From Clostridia bacterium (GTDB taxonomy: Bacteria; Bacillota; Clostridia; Oscillospirales; Butyricicoccaceae), in contig JAFYMQ010000024.1 in assembly GCA_017556565.1 (NCBI GenBank), positions 1 to 9,796 on the forward strand: 9,796 bases of DNA. The letters are read 5' to 3'. Position 1 is the stretch's first letter, and every line of letters starts with the position of its first letter. A program made the position numbers and the translations under genes. Below, one piece after another: positions 1 through 7,014 of the stretch. The notes beneath the pieces are model-generated. The model saw nothing but the letters and a program-made list of their open reading frames with translations. It had not been told where the DNA came from and did not search any database.

Positions 1-1812
1 GAAAAGCGCGGACATTTTATCGAGAGCCGATTTGGCACAGACCTGATGGAGCTCAGCGACTGGCAAAGGGTCATCGACGATATGGTGCAGAAAAAGCAGA
101 ACACCCTGACCATATCCCTCTACGGCTGCTGGTGCATACAGTTTGACAACCGTGTCAGCGAGTATATATTCGTGCCCGTACCCAAATACCCCCGGCTCAA
201 GACCCCCGTATATACCAAGTACTACTCCCCTGCCCAAAACCGCTGGATAGAGGAAAAGTGCGACACGCCCATTGCCGCCAAGGACTTTTTCGGTGAGATT
301 TGTCGGTACGGCAAAAAATGGGGCGTGGAGGTCATTCCGCTGGTCAACTCTTATGGACACAACACACTTATCCCCGACCGCTACCCCGAGGTCTCGGCAA
401 AATACGAGGACGGCTCGCCTACCTACAACGGTTTCTGCACGTCGACCGATGCCACCTATGAGCTTTTGTTCGACCTCTACGACACTATTATAGACAACTA
501 TCTGCGCCCCTGCGGCATCACGTCATTTGATATCGGTCTTGACGAGGTCGGTCTGGGCGACGAGACCACAGGTGTAAACGCCCGCGAGCCTTTTAAGTCT
601 CATCACGCATTCTGCCGCTGTGAAAAGTGCCGCGGCATAAGCGCAAAAGACCGATTCATCTCCCACGCAATCAAGCTTATCTCCCATCTCAAAGCCCGTG
701 GCATGACCAGCGTATACGTCTACAACGATATGCTCTACCGCGCACATCGCGCTCCCGAGGAGGATTTTCTCCCCGATTTTGTCAAAGCTATAGAAGAAGC
801 CGGACTGCAGGACGTTACCGTCATCAACTGGTGGAAATACAACTGCAAGAAGGCGGTTTTTGACCGCACCGGATTTGGCGCTCAGGATATTATCCGCAGC
901 AAGGTGCGCTGCGTTGTCAAGCCTATGAACGGCTACTACCACTGGCATATGCTCCACCCCGCCATCAAGAACAGTTATCTCCACGGCGTTATTGCCAATG
1001 AGACCAAGTGCATGGGCTATCTGTCCTATTCCTGCTGGGATGATATGTACGACCGCGTCAACTCGGCACAGGCAGGCTTCAGCTGGAGCTTTGAGCAGAC
1101 CCCCTCTGCCGAAGCCGGCTCGAGAGCATATTGCCGCAGACTGTTCCCCACCGCATGTGACAAGGCATACAAAGCATTTGAGCTGCTGGATCTGTGCAAC
1201 GAAGAGGGCGGCGAAAAGCGTGACGACGGCACCGCCATACTGTCCACACGCACACTCAGTGAGAGCATACTCAGCTATTACCCCTACAGCTATCTGCGCC
1301 TTGCCAAGCGTTATCCCCGCAACTTCCCCGGTGAGGCAATGACCACCATACTGAATAACCGCACAGAGACCGAGCGGCTGATATATCAGGCTCTCGGCTG
1401 CGCCGAAAGTGCACGCCGTATGTTTGAAGAAATAGCCGCAACACCCGGCTGCGACAGATATTTTGCACAGATCTATGAGCTGGAGAGCGAGAACTTTGTC
1501 CTGTTGTATGAGGATTATCTGGCTCTGCTGCGTATGCACGATCTCAACACCGCAGGTCTTGACGAGGGTGCAAGAGCAGAGATAATCAAGCTTGCCGCAG
1601 AGCGCAAAAATGCACGCCTGCTCCATATGGCAAAGCGCGAGAGCCTCAAGAGCGCCTGCAACGCACCAATTCAGCTGCGTCACCAGAGCATATTCATGCA
1701 GTTGTTTGCCGATATAGAGAGCTACGCGCTTGCCAACACCGCCGACAGTATGCAGCTTGATTTTTGCGATCTTGCGCCCATCGGCTCGGAGCGGTTCTTT
1801 GGCATCAGATGA
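1..1812 (+). CDS. GH20-like beta-N-acetylhexosaminidase, 5'-truncated by window edge
   Basis: The frame is open from base 1 (first codons read EKRGHFIESRFG) to a TGA at 1810-1812, giving 603 visible residues. Alignment with the complete paralogue at 1823-4099 shows that about 135 N-terminal residues, the GH20b-type domain, lie left of the window; the internal ATG at 46 is not the start. What is visible is a TIM-barrel catalytic domain with the GH20-style acidic pair in DIGLDEVG (D181, E182 counted from base 1). It is followed by CRCEKC (C205, C207, C210), NWWKY, a GYYHW aromatic segment, and a helical C-terminal region. Family knowledge: GH20 enzymes remove terminal GlcNAc or GalNAc by substrate-assisted catalysis, with Asp orienting the acetamido group and Glu as acid/base. 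The exact substrate is not readable. A RHQSIFMQLFADIE block near the C-terminus is almost identical in the paralogue. It is probably co-transcribed with the next gene, 10 nt downstream. Confidence 0.8.
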   Translation, partial: EKRGHFIESRFGTDLMELSDWQRVIDDMVQKKQNTLTISLYGCWCIQFDNRVSEYIFVPVPKYPRLKTPVYTKYYSPAQNRWIEEKCDTPIAAKDFFGEICRYGKKWGVEVIPLVNSYGHNTLIPDRYPEVSAKYEDGSPTYNGFCTSTDATYELLFDLYDTIIDNYLRPCGITSFDIGLDEVGLGDETTGVNAREPFKSHHAFCRCEKCRGISAKDRFISHAIKLISHLKARGMTSVYVYNDMLYRAHRAPEEDFLPDFVKAIEEAGLQDVTVINWWKYNCKKAVFDRTGFGAQDIIRSKVRCVVKPMNGYYHWHMLHPAIKNSYLHGVIANETKCMGYLSYSCWDDMYDRVNSAQAGFSWSFEQTPSAEAGSRAYCRRLFPTACDKAYKAFELLDLCNEEGGEKRDDGTAILSTRTLSESILSYYPYSYLRLAKRYPRNFPGEAMTTILNNRTETERLIYQALGCAESARRMFEEIAATPGCDRYFAQIYELESENFVLLYEDYLALLRMHDLNTAGLDEGARAEIIKLAAERKNARLLHMAKRESLKSACNAPIQLRHQSIFMQLFADIESYALANTADSMQLDFCDLAPIGSERFFGIR

Positions 1813-1825
1813 GGCATATATTATG
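1811..1825 (+). promoter_or_regulatory. Ribosome binding site fixing the start of the second GH20-like gene
   Basis: GAGG at 1811-1814 lies 8 nt before the ATG at 1823 and shares its first two bases with the upstream gene's TGA stop (1810-1812). The intergenic gap is 10 nt. There is no room for a separate promoter, so the two paralogues are read as one operon, possibly with translational re-initiation. Confidence 0.65.
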
Positions 1826-4099
1826 AACATACTTGACAGAATAATAACGCCGCCCAAACAGGTCGGATTTTTGGGCGGGGATGACGTGGTGCTTGCCACC
1901 GCAGGCAGATGTCTGTGCAGACTTGAGCGCAACTGCGACAGTGAGCTTGCACTCACCGCCGAGAGCAAGCTCAGGCAGGCGCTCAGCGATACAGCGGGAC
2001 CTATCGAGGGCAGCCTGCCCATTGTGCTGGAGCTTGGCGCGGCGCCGGAGGGTATGCCCAATGCCGATCAGGGATACCGCCTGACGATTGGCACAGACGG
2101 TGTGCGCATCACGGGTTTTGGTGATCGCGGCTTGCTCTACGGCGCTGTCACACTGTGCCAGATGCTTGAGATGCAGGGCGGCAAAATCACCCTGCCTCAG
2201 CTTGAGAGAACCGACTGGCCCGATCTTGAAAAGCGCGGACATTTTATCGAGAGCCGCTACGGCACCAACCTGATGGAGCTTGAGGACTGGAAAAGCATCA
2301 TTGACGATCTGGTGGAAAAAAAGCAGAACATCATGTCCATGTCCCTCTACGGCTGCTGGGGTATGCAGTATGACGGTGAGGTTTGCGAGTACGTATATTT
2401 TTCGCTGAGCAAGTACCCCAAGCTCAAGACCACGGTAAACACCAAGTATTACTCGGTAAAAAACCGCTGCTGGACAGACAAGCGAGAGGCAACACCTATT
2501 GCCGAGCAGGATTTTTTGCTTGAGCTGTGTAAGTACGCCAAGCAAAACGGCGTGGAGCTTGTTCCGCTGATAAACTCCTACGGACACAACACCCTGATAC
2601 CCAGAATGTACCCCGAGGTGTCGGCAAAGTTCCCCGACGGCAGCCCCACCTACAACGGCTACTGCACAAGCAGTGATGCTACATATGAGCTGCTGTTTGA
2701 TATTTATGACGCAATCATCGACCGCTATCTCAAGCCCTGCGGATTTGAGTCTTTTGACATCGGTATGGACGAGATAGACGATCAGAGCGGCGTTATCGGT
2801 GTGTACCCCGACGATCCCTTCTCGGCACGGCCTGCTTTCTGCGAGTGCGAAAAGTGCCGCGATGTGCCCAACTACCTGAAGTTTGTCGATCATGCCGTCA
2901 AGCTTGCTTCCCATCTCAAGCAAAAGGGCATGAAGAACGTGTACGTCTGCAACGATATGTTCTTCCGCTCTTTTGACCCCAAGCGCGATTTTTACCTGAC
3001 CCCTATTCTGGATGCCCAGCGCGCCGCAAGCGGCGACACATCCATTACCGCTGCTATGGACAACCATCTGGCGCTATTCTGGGGCGAGCTGAAAAAGCAC
3101 GGCCTGCAGGACACCATCGTCATGAACTGGTGGAAATACACCGATATCCGTGAGCGTATGTCCTTTACCCCCGAGGATATAAGCTCGTCCCGTCTGCGCA
3201 GCATAGTCAAGCCCATGAACGGCTACTACCACTGGAACGTGCTGCGCCCCGCCGTCATCAACAGTCACATACTGGCGCAGGTGGCAAGCGCCGCCGAGGG
3301 CTGCACGGGCTACGTTTCCTACTCAAGCTGGGACAGAATGTTCGACCGCACCAACTCGGCTCAGGCAGCCTTTACATGGGGACTTGAGCAGGCGCGTGAC
3401 CCCATGTGCCAGCTGCAAAGCTACTGCAAGCGGTTGTTCGGTGAGTATTGGTGGCAGGGTGTGCGGGCATTTGAGCTGCTTGATCTGTGCAACCGCGAGG
3501 GCAACGAGGTGTACGAAAACGGCAAAAAGGTGCTGGACAGCCGTATGCTGACCGAGCGCACACTTGCCTATTATCTGTTCTCCTATATTGCAAAAGACAA
3601 GCCGTACCCCCGCAACTTCCCCGGCGAGAGCACGCAGACCATTCTGCAAAACCGCGACGAACACCAAAGGCTTATGCTTCAGGTTTCGGCAAGCGCCAAG
3701 CAGGCAAGCAAGCTGTTCTCCCTCTGCGCTCAAAGTCCGAACCCCTGCGGCAGGTACTATGCACTGCGCTATCAGCTTGAGGCAGACAATTTTGCCGTGT
3801 TGTGCGACGATTGGCTGGCGCTCTTGACCATGCACGATATGTGCACAATCAGGCAAGCAGACGCCGCAAGCGAGATAAAACTGCTGGCAGCAGAGCGCAA
3901 AAACGCACGTTTGCAGCTGATGGAGCGGATAGAAACTCTCAAAGAGCACTATCTGCACTCATCCCATCTGCGCAATCAGAGCATTTTTATGCAGCTGTTT
4001 GCCGATATAGAAAATTACGCGGCAGGCGGGGACGTTTTTGCGCTGGATTTCTGCGATCTGCGGCCCATTGCATCTGCCCGACTGAACAACCTGAGATAA
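1823..4099 (+). CDS. GH20-like beta-N-acetylhexosaminidase, predicted cytoplasmic
   Basis: This 758-residue protein starts at the ATG at 1823. That start has GAGG (1811-1814) 8 nt upstream, and this site overlaps the previous gene's TGA; a longer frame back to 1730 would overlap the previous gene heavily and is rejected. Residues 1-134 form a GH20b-like N-terminal domain (GYRLTIGTDGVRITG, GLLYGAVTLCQML, then LERTDWPDLEKRG). The barrel carries the acidic pair D316-E317 in DIGMDEID, then CECEKC (C340, C342, C345), NWWKY, NGYYHW, and a helical C-terminal domain from about residue 540. The N-terminus shows no signal peptide or lipobox, so it should act in the cytoplasm on imported GlcNAc- or GalNAc-terminated oligosaccharides. 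That fits the convergent nagB-ROK/nagA operon. Compared with the upstream paralogue it has about 24 extra residues between NDM and GLQD (about 379-427). Family membership is fairly secure; linkage and substrate are not. Confidence 0.82.
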   Translation: MNILDRIITPPKQVGFLGGDDVVLATAGRCLCRLERNCDSELALTAESKLRQALSDTAGPIEGSLPIVLELGAAPEGMPNADQGYRLTIGTDGVRITGFGDRGLLYGAVTLCQMLEMQGGKITLPQLERTDWPDLEKRGHFIESRYGTNLMELEDWKSIIDDLVEKKQNIMSMSLYGCWGMQYDGEVCEYVYFSLSKYPKLKTTVNTKYYSVKNRCWTDKREATPIAEQDFLLELCKYAKQNGVELVPLINSYGHNTLIPRMYPEVSAKFPDGSPTYNGYCTSSDATYELLFDIYDAIIDRYLKPCGFESFDIGMDEIDDQSGVIGVYPDDPFSARPAFCECEKCRDVPNYLKFVDHAVKLASHLKQKGMKNVYVCNDMFFRSFDPKRDFYLTPILDAQRAASGDTSITAAMDNHLALFWGELKKHGLQDTIVMNWWKYTDIRERMSFTPEDISSSRLRSIVKPMNGYYHWNVLRPAVINSHILAQVASAAEGCTGYVSYSSWDRMFDRTNSAQAAFTWGLEQARDPMCQLQSYCKRLFGEYWWQGVRAFELLDLCNREGNEVYENGKKVLDSRMLTERTLAYYLFSYIAKDKPYPRNFPGESTQTILQNRDEHQRLMLQVSASAKQASKLFSLCAQSPNPCGRYYALRYQLEADNFAVLCDDWLALLTMHDMCTIRQADAASEIKLLAAERKNARLQLMERIETLKEHYLHSSHLRNQSIFMQLFADIENYAAGGDVFALDFCDLRPIASARLNNLR

Positions 4100-4101
4100 A
4101 C

Positions 4102-4138
4102 AAAAAATCTGTATGCAGCATATGCATACAGATTTTTT
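4102..4138. terminator. Bidirectional Rho-independent terminator between convergent operons
   Basis: A perfect 16-bp inverted repeat: AAAAAATCTGTATGCA at 4102-4117 pairs with TGCATACAGATTTTTT at 4123-4138 around the loop GCATA. Each arm's A/T end supplies a six-base U tract, so the hairpin can stop transcription from the plus-strand GH20-like genes (stop at 4097-4099) and from the minus-strand nagA (stop at 4141-4143). The stem is AT-rich, but its symmetry and position between two converging stops are convincing. Confidence 0.9.
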
Positions 4139-4140
4139 AT

Positions 4141-5250
4141 TCAGCCCATTATAACCTGGCAGATATTCAGATTTTTGTCAAGCACTACCAGATCTGCAAG
4201 CTTGTTTTCGGCTATGCTGCCAAGCTGCTTTTCGGCGCCCACCACCGATGCGGGGACGTAGCTTGCGGCATATACGGCATCGGCAAGGGAGCATACGTTC
4301 CACCTGACCAGATTGCGCACACCCTCCAGCAGGGTGCAGGTGCTTCCCGCAATATTGCCTGCGTCTATGTAGGCTTTGCCGTCTTTGACCGTAATGTGCT
4401 GACCGCCCGAAACATACTCACCGTCGGGTAAGCCTGCAGGACGGATGGAATCGGACACCATACAAAACCGCTCCTTGCCCACGGCATTATACAGCATCCT
4501 GACCGCCGCGGGATGAACGTGCAGTCCGTCGCAGATGCACTCGCATACGGCAGTTTGGCTGTCCATTGCCGCCGCGACAACGCCCGGTGCGCGGTGATGG
4601 ATGGGGGTCATGCAGTTAAAAGTGTGGGTAACACCCGCAGCCCCCGCTGCAAAAGCCGCAGCTGCCTGCTCATAGCTTGCGCCTGTGTGACCCAAAAACA
4701 CCTTGAGGCCGCTTTTTTGGATAATATCCGCAGCGCCCTCAAGCTCGGGGGCAAGGCTGATGATCTTGAGTCCGCCGCAGGATGCCTGCTGCATCTGCGT
4801 GACAAACTCCCCGTCGGGCAAAGTGAGATAGTCGGGGTTCTGTGCGCCCTTGTACTCACGGGAGAAGAACGGCCCCTCCATATACACTCCCAGTATGCGC
4901 GCACCGCCCTGCATCATTGCGCACCTGGCGGCATTGGCTGCGGCATTGAGCATATTCTCTCTTGAATCGGTCATTACCGTTGCCAGCAGACTTGTTGTGC
5001 CCGCAGCCATGAGCGATCTGCGAATGGCATCGGTGGCGCTTATCTCGCCGTCGCCGTGGTCTTTGCCCCCGCAGCCGTGGGTGTGTATGTCCACAAGACC
5101 GGGGATAATGTATTTGCCGCTGCAATCCTCGCCCACAAGGGCGGTCTTGCCGATATATCTGATGATGCCGTCACGGACTACAAGGTCGGCTTTTTTGAAG
5201 CCCTCGCCCTGCACAAGCACGTTGGCATATTTGAATACCCTCTCAGCCAT
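4141..5250 (-). CDS. nagA: N-acetylglucosamine-6-phosphate deacetylase
   Basis: This is a 369-residue amidohydrolase-superfamily protein, about the usual NagA length (roughly 380). It hydrolyses GlcNAc-6-P to GlcN-6-P and acetate in the cytoplasm. Visible landmarks are GLVDIHTHGCGG (H56 and H58, the HxH metal motif of Firmicutes-type NagA), YMEGPFF (metal ligand E125), LGHTGASYE (H188), THTFNCM (H209, N212), DGLHVHP (H244, substrate region) and MVSDSIRPAG (catalytic D267). The C-terminus has the SLADAVYAAS and LADLVVLD segments typical of the family. The start at 5250 is chosen because GGAGGTG (5256-5262) lies just upstream; an in-frame ATG 11 codons earlier lacks such a site. The first 8 nt overlap the end of the nagB-ROK fusion gene, so the two are one operon and probably translationally coupled. 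Transcription ends at the hairpin at 4102-4138. Confidence 0.95.
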   Translation of the reverse strand: MAERVFKYANVLVQGEGFKKADLVVRDGIIRYIGKTALVGEDCSGKYIIPGLVDIHTHGCGGKDHGDGEISATDAIRRSLMAAGTTSLLATVMTDSRENMLNAAANAARCAMMQGGARILGVYMEGPFFSREYKGAQNPDYLTLPDGEFVTQMQQASCGGLKIISLAPELEGAADIIQKSGLKVFLGHTGASYEQAAAAFAAGAAGVTHTFNCMTPIHHRAPGVVAAAMDSQTAVCECICDGLHVHPAAVRMLYNAVGKERFCMVSDSIRPAGLPDGEYVSGGQHITVKDGKAYIDAGNIAGSTCTLLEGVRNLVRWNVCSLADAVYAASYVPASVVGAEKQLGSIAENKLADLVVLDKNLNICQVIMG

Positions 5251-5262
5251 CACTGCACCTCC
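5243..5262 (-). promoter_or_regulatory. Gene overlap and internal ribosome binding site coupling the fusion gene to nagA
   Basis: On the minus strand, GGAGGTG (5256-5262) lies inside the last codons of the fusion gene, whose protein ends MRRCSDG. It precedes ATGGCTGA, in which the nagA ATG (5250-5248) and the upstream TGA stop (5245-5243) overlap by 8 nt. This is a typical translational coupling arrangement. Confidence 0.8.
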
Positions 5263-6856
5263 GCATAGCCAGATCGGCCGCACCGATCATGCCTGCATCG
5301 TTGCCCAGCACAGCCTGTCTCAGATCAACGCCGCGGCAAGCCTCGCTGAGGCGGGCAAAGAAGATGTCTTTCTGCTCGGATATGCCGCCGCCGATAACCA
5401 CAAGTTTGGGGTCAAAGATGCTTTTTATGCTCTCTATGCCGGTTTTGAGCTCGGTGATGTATGTGTCAAGCACCTTTTCGGCAACGGGGCAGCCCTGTGC
5501 CACCGCCTCGAAGAAGCTGCGGCCGTTTGCCTTGTCGCCCATATACCCTGCCAGTATGCTGTCGGGGTTTTCTGCCGCCGCCTGCTGCGCAGAGTCTATA
5601 AGCACTGCCACCGAGGCATATTTTTCAAAGCAGCCTCTCTGTCCGCAGCCGCACTCTCTGCCGCCCGAATGGGTTATCATATGTCCGAACTCTCCCGCAT
5701 GGCCGTGACTGCCGCGGTATATTCTGCCGTTTATAACTATGCCCGAGCCGATGCCCGTGCCCAAAGTGAGCATGAGCATATCGCCTTTTTCGCCCGAGGC
5801 CATATACTCGCCCCACGCGGCGGCATTGGCGTCGTTTTCCAGAGTAGTGGGCACTCCCACCTCGCGTTCTATATATCCGCGGACGTCAACACCCTTGAAG
5901 GGCAGGTTGGACTGTCTGTTTACTGTGCCGTCCAGCGCGATTCTGCCGGGCATACTTATGCCCACGGCGGCGATGGTGTACTGTTTTGTTATCCTGCGGC
6001 AGGTATTTGTCATCTGCTCCAAAAGCTGCTCTGCCGAAGAGCGGTCGGTGGTCTCCTCAAACCGATATATCATACCGCTCTGGTTCACCACTCCGTACTT
6101 GATGCTCATGCCGCCCACGTCTATGCCCAGATAAAGCTTCTCATAGGCATCTCTGTCGCAGAGGACTGTAACGTCGGGGTGCATATTGAGCATGGTGACC
6201 GGCCAGTCGGTGGAAATCTCGCCCTCAAGCAGCTTGTGCAGGGCGCGGTGTTTTTCTTTGCCCGTGCACAGAAGCAGAATGCTCCGTGCCTTCATGATGC
6301 CGCCCAGACCCATTGTGACCGCCTGTCTGGGCACCTCGTCTGCGCTGCTGAAGAACCGTGCGTTGGCCTGCACCGTGTCCTCGGTCAGACCGGTGAGATG
6401 TGTGCCCGACGCCAGTCGGCTGTCAGGCTCATTGAAGCCTATATGACCGTTTCTGCCCACGCCAAGCACCTGCAGGTCAATGCCGCCTGCCTGCTCGATA
6501 GCGGCATCATAGCGCAGACACTCCTCATAGATATCGGGTGCGTTGCCTGCGGGGACGTGGGTGTTTTCGCGCTTTATATCTATACCGCAAAACAGATTTG
6601 TGTCCATAAAATATCTGTAGGAACACTCATTGTCGGGTGATACGGGGTAATACTCGTCCAGATTGAAGGTGCGTACCTGCTCAAAGCTAAGCTGACCTGC
6701 GCTGCACCGTCTCTGCAGCTCGCGGTACATACCCACGGGTGTAGAACCTGTAGGCAGACCCAGAACTATGTCGGGTTTGGTTTTTATACGGCCTTCAAGA
6801 ATATCGGCTGCGCGGGATGCTACCTCGGCAGCATTTGCAAAAACTTCAAGCTTCAT
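5243..6856 (-). CDS. Fused glucosamine-6-phosphate deaminase and ROK-family sugar kinase (probable GlcNAc kinase)
   Basis: One uninterrupted frame of 537 residues contains two complete enzymes. Residues 1 to about 240 are NagB: GLPTGSTPVGMY (phosphate-binding loop), FNLDEYYP (D67, matching catalytic Asp72 of E. coli NagB), GVGRNGHIGFNEP (N136, H138, E143) and a typical LCDRDAY ending. The ROK domain begins at once (KLYLGIDVGGMSIKYG, D246 onward), with no linker. It has LENDANAAAWGE (catalytic D342), LGTGIGSG (ATP-binding), GHAGEFGHM (E389, H392), the zinc motif CGCGQRGCFE (C402, C404, C409) and VVIGGGIS. The expected pair of reactions is GlcNAc + ATP to GlcNAc-6-P, and GlcN-6-P to fructose-6-P + NH3. 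NagA, which links them, is encoded by the overlapping next gene. Kinase substrate is inferred from context; glucose or ManNAc is possible. AGAGG 8 nt before the ATG at 6856 supports this start over an upstream ATG at 6886. Confidence 0.92.
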   Translation of the reverse strand: MKLEVFANAAEVASRAADILEGRIKTKPDIVLGLPTGSTPVGMYRELQRRCSAGQLSFEQVRTFNLDEYYPVSPDNECSYRYFMDTNLFCGIDIKRENTHVPAGNAPDIYEECLRYDAAIEQAGGIDLQVLGVGRNGHIGFNEPDSRLASGTHLTGLTEDTVQANARFFSSADEVPRQAVTMGLGGIMKARSILLLCTGKEKHRALHKLLEGEISTDWPVTMLNMHPDVTVLCDRDAYEKLYLGIDVGGMSIKYGVVNQSGMIYRFEETTDRSSAEQLLEQMTNTCRRITKQYTIAAVGISMPGRIALDGTVNRQSNLPFKGVDVRGYIEREVGVPTTLENDANAAAWGEYMASGEKGDMLMLTLGTGIGSGIVINGRIYRGSHGHAGEFGHMITHSGGRECGCGQRGCFEKYASVAVLIDSAQQAAAENPDSILAGYMGDKANGRSFFEAVAQGCPVAEKVLDTYITELKTGIESIKSIFDPKLVVIGGGISEQKDIFFARLSEACRGVDLRQAVLGNDAGMIGAADLAMRRCSDG

Positions 6857-6890
6857 ACACAACGCCTCTTTTTGTGAGTTTATCATTGAT

Positions 6891-6896
6891 ATATTA
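6891..6896 (-). promoter_or_regulatory. Candidate -10 box of the nagB-ROK/nagA operon
   Basis: The minus strand reads TAATAT here, about 35 nt before the ATG at 6856 and upstream of the AGAGG ribosome binding site. No good -35 box sits 16-18 nt further upstream, as is common for promoters that depend on an activator. The alternative pair TTTACA (6941-6946) with TGTATA (6918-6923) at 17-nt spacing has a good -35 but a poor -10. The assignment is tentative. Confidence 0.3.
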
Positions 6897-6917
6897 GCTT
6901 TTTTGCCCGCTTCCCGC

Positions 6918-6953
6918 TATACAAAATCGGCTTTGTTATTTGTAAAATCAGTT
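6918..6953. promoter_or_regulatory. Candidate AraC-type direct-repeat operator in the divergent intergenic region
   Basis: Two copies of an AAAATC core (6923-6928 and 6944-6949) lie exactly 21 bp apart, about two helical turns, so both face the same side of the DNA. Flanking bases match in part (about 10 or 11 of 15 positions overall). Relative to a start site expected from the candidate -10 at 6891-6896, they fall at roughly -40 and -60 of the nagB-ROK operon, where AraC-family activators usually bind as two direct half-sites. The neighbouring divergent gene encodes such a regulator. A tandem CCCGCT pair (6906-6911, 6913-6918) lies beside it. Confidence 0.35.
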
Positions 6954-7014
6954 CAAAAACGCGTGCAATATATGAGCTTTTATGTTAAAATACTGTATAA
7001 AGGCGGTGAGGCAA

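Noticed and set aside
46..48. ATG at 46 as the start of the first GH20-like gene
   Set aside because: The frame is open to the window edge and the 15 codons before it match the paralogue (EKRGHFIESR), so it is an internal methionine.
523..2061. Long minus-strand open frame (about 512 codons) opposite the GH20-like genes
   Set aside because: It spans the junction of two well-supported plus-strand genes, has no ribosome binding site and no recognisable domain, and its composition is that of a reverse-complemented coding frame.
1805..3067. Minus-strand open frame (about 420 codons) opposite the second GH20-like gene
   Set aside because: It is a mirror of a strongly coding gene with conserved catalytic motifs on the other strand; its peptide shows no family motif.
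6223..6490. Possible loss of a catalytic residue in NagB: Asn (N136) where E. coli has Asp141
   Set aside because: As I recall, an RNGHIGFNEP-like sequence with Asn at this position is common in Firmicutes NagB proteins. The other key residues (D67, H138, E143) are present, so I do not call the domain inactive.
4850..6640. Plus-strand open frame (about 596 codons) opposite nagA and the nagB-ROK fusion
   Set aside because: It runs across the boundary of two genes with clear enzyme motifs on the minus strand and has no domain, promoter or ribosome binding site of its own.
6953..6968. Possible catabolite-responsive element (cre) upstream of the AraC-family gene
   Set aside because: The best alignment to WTGNAANCGNWWNCAW has at least three mismatches at defined positions, including the left-hand TG.
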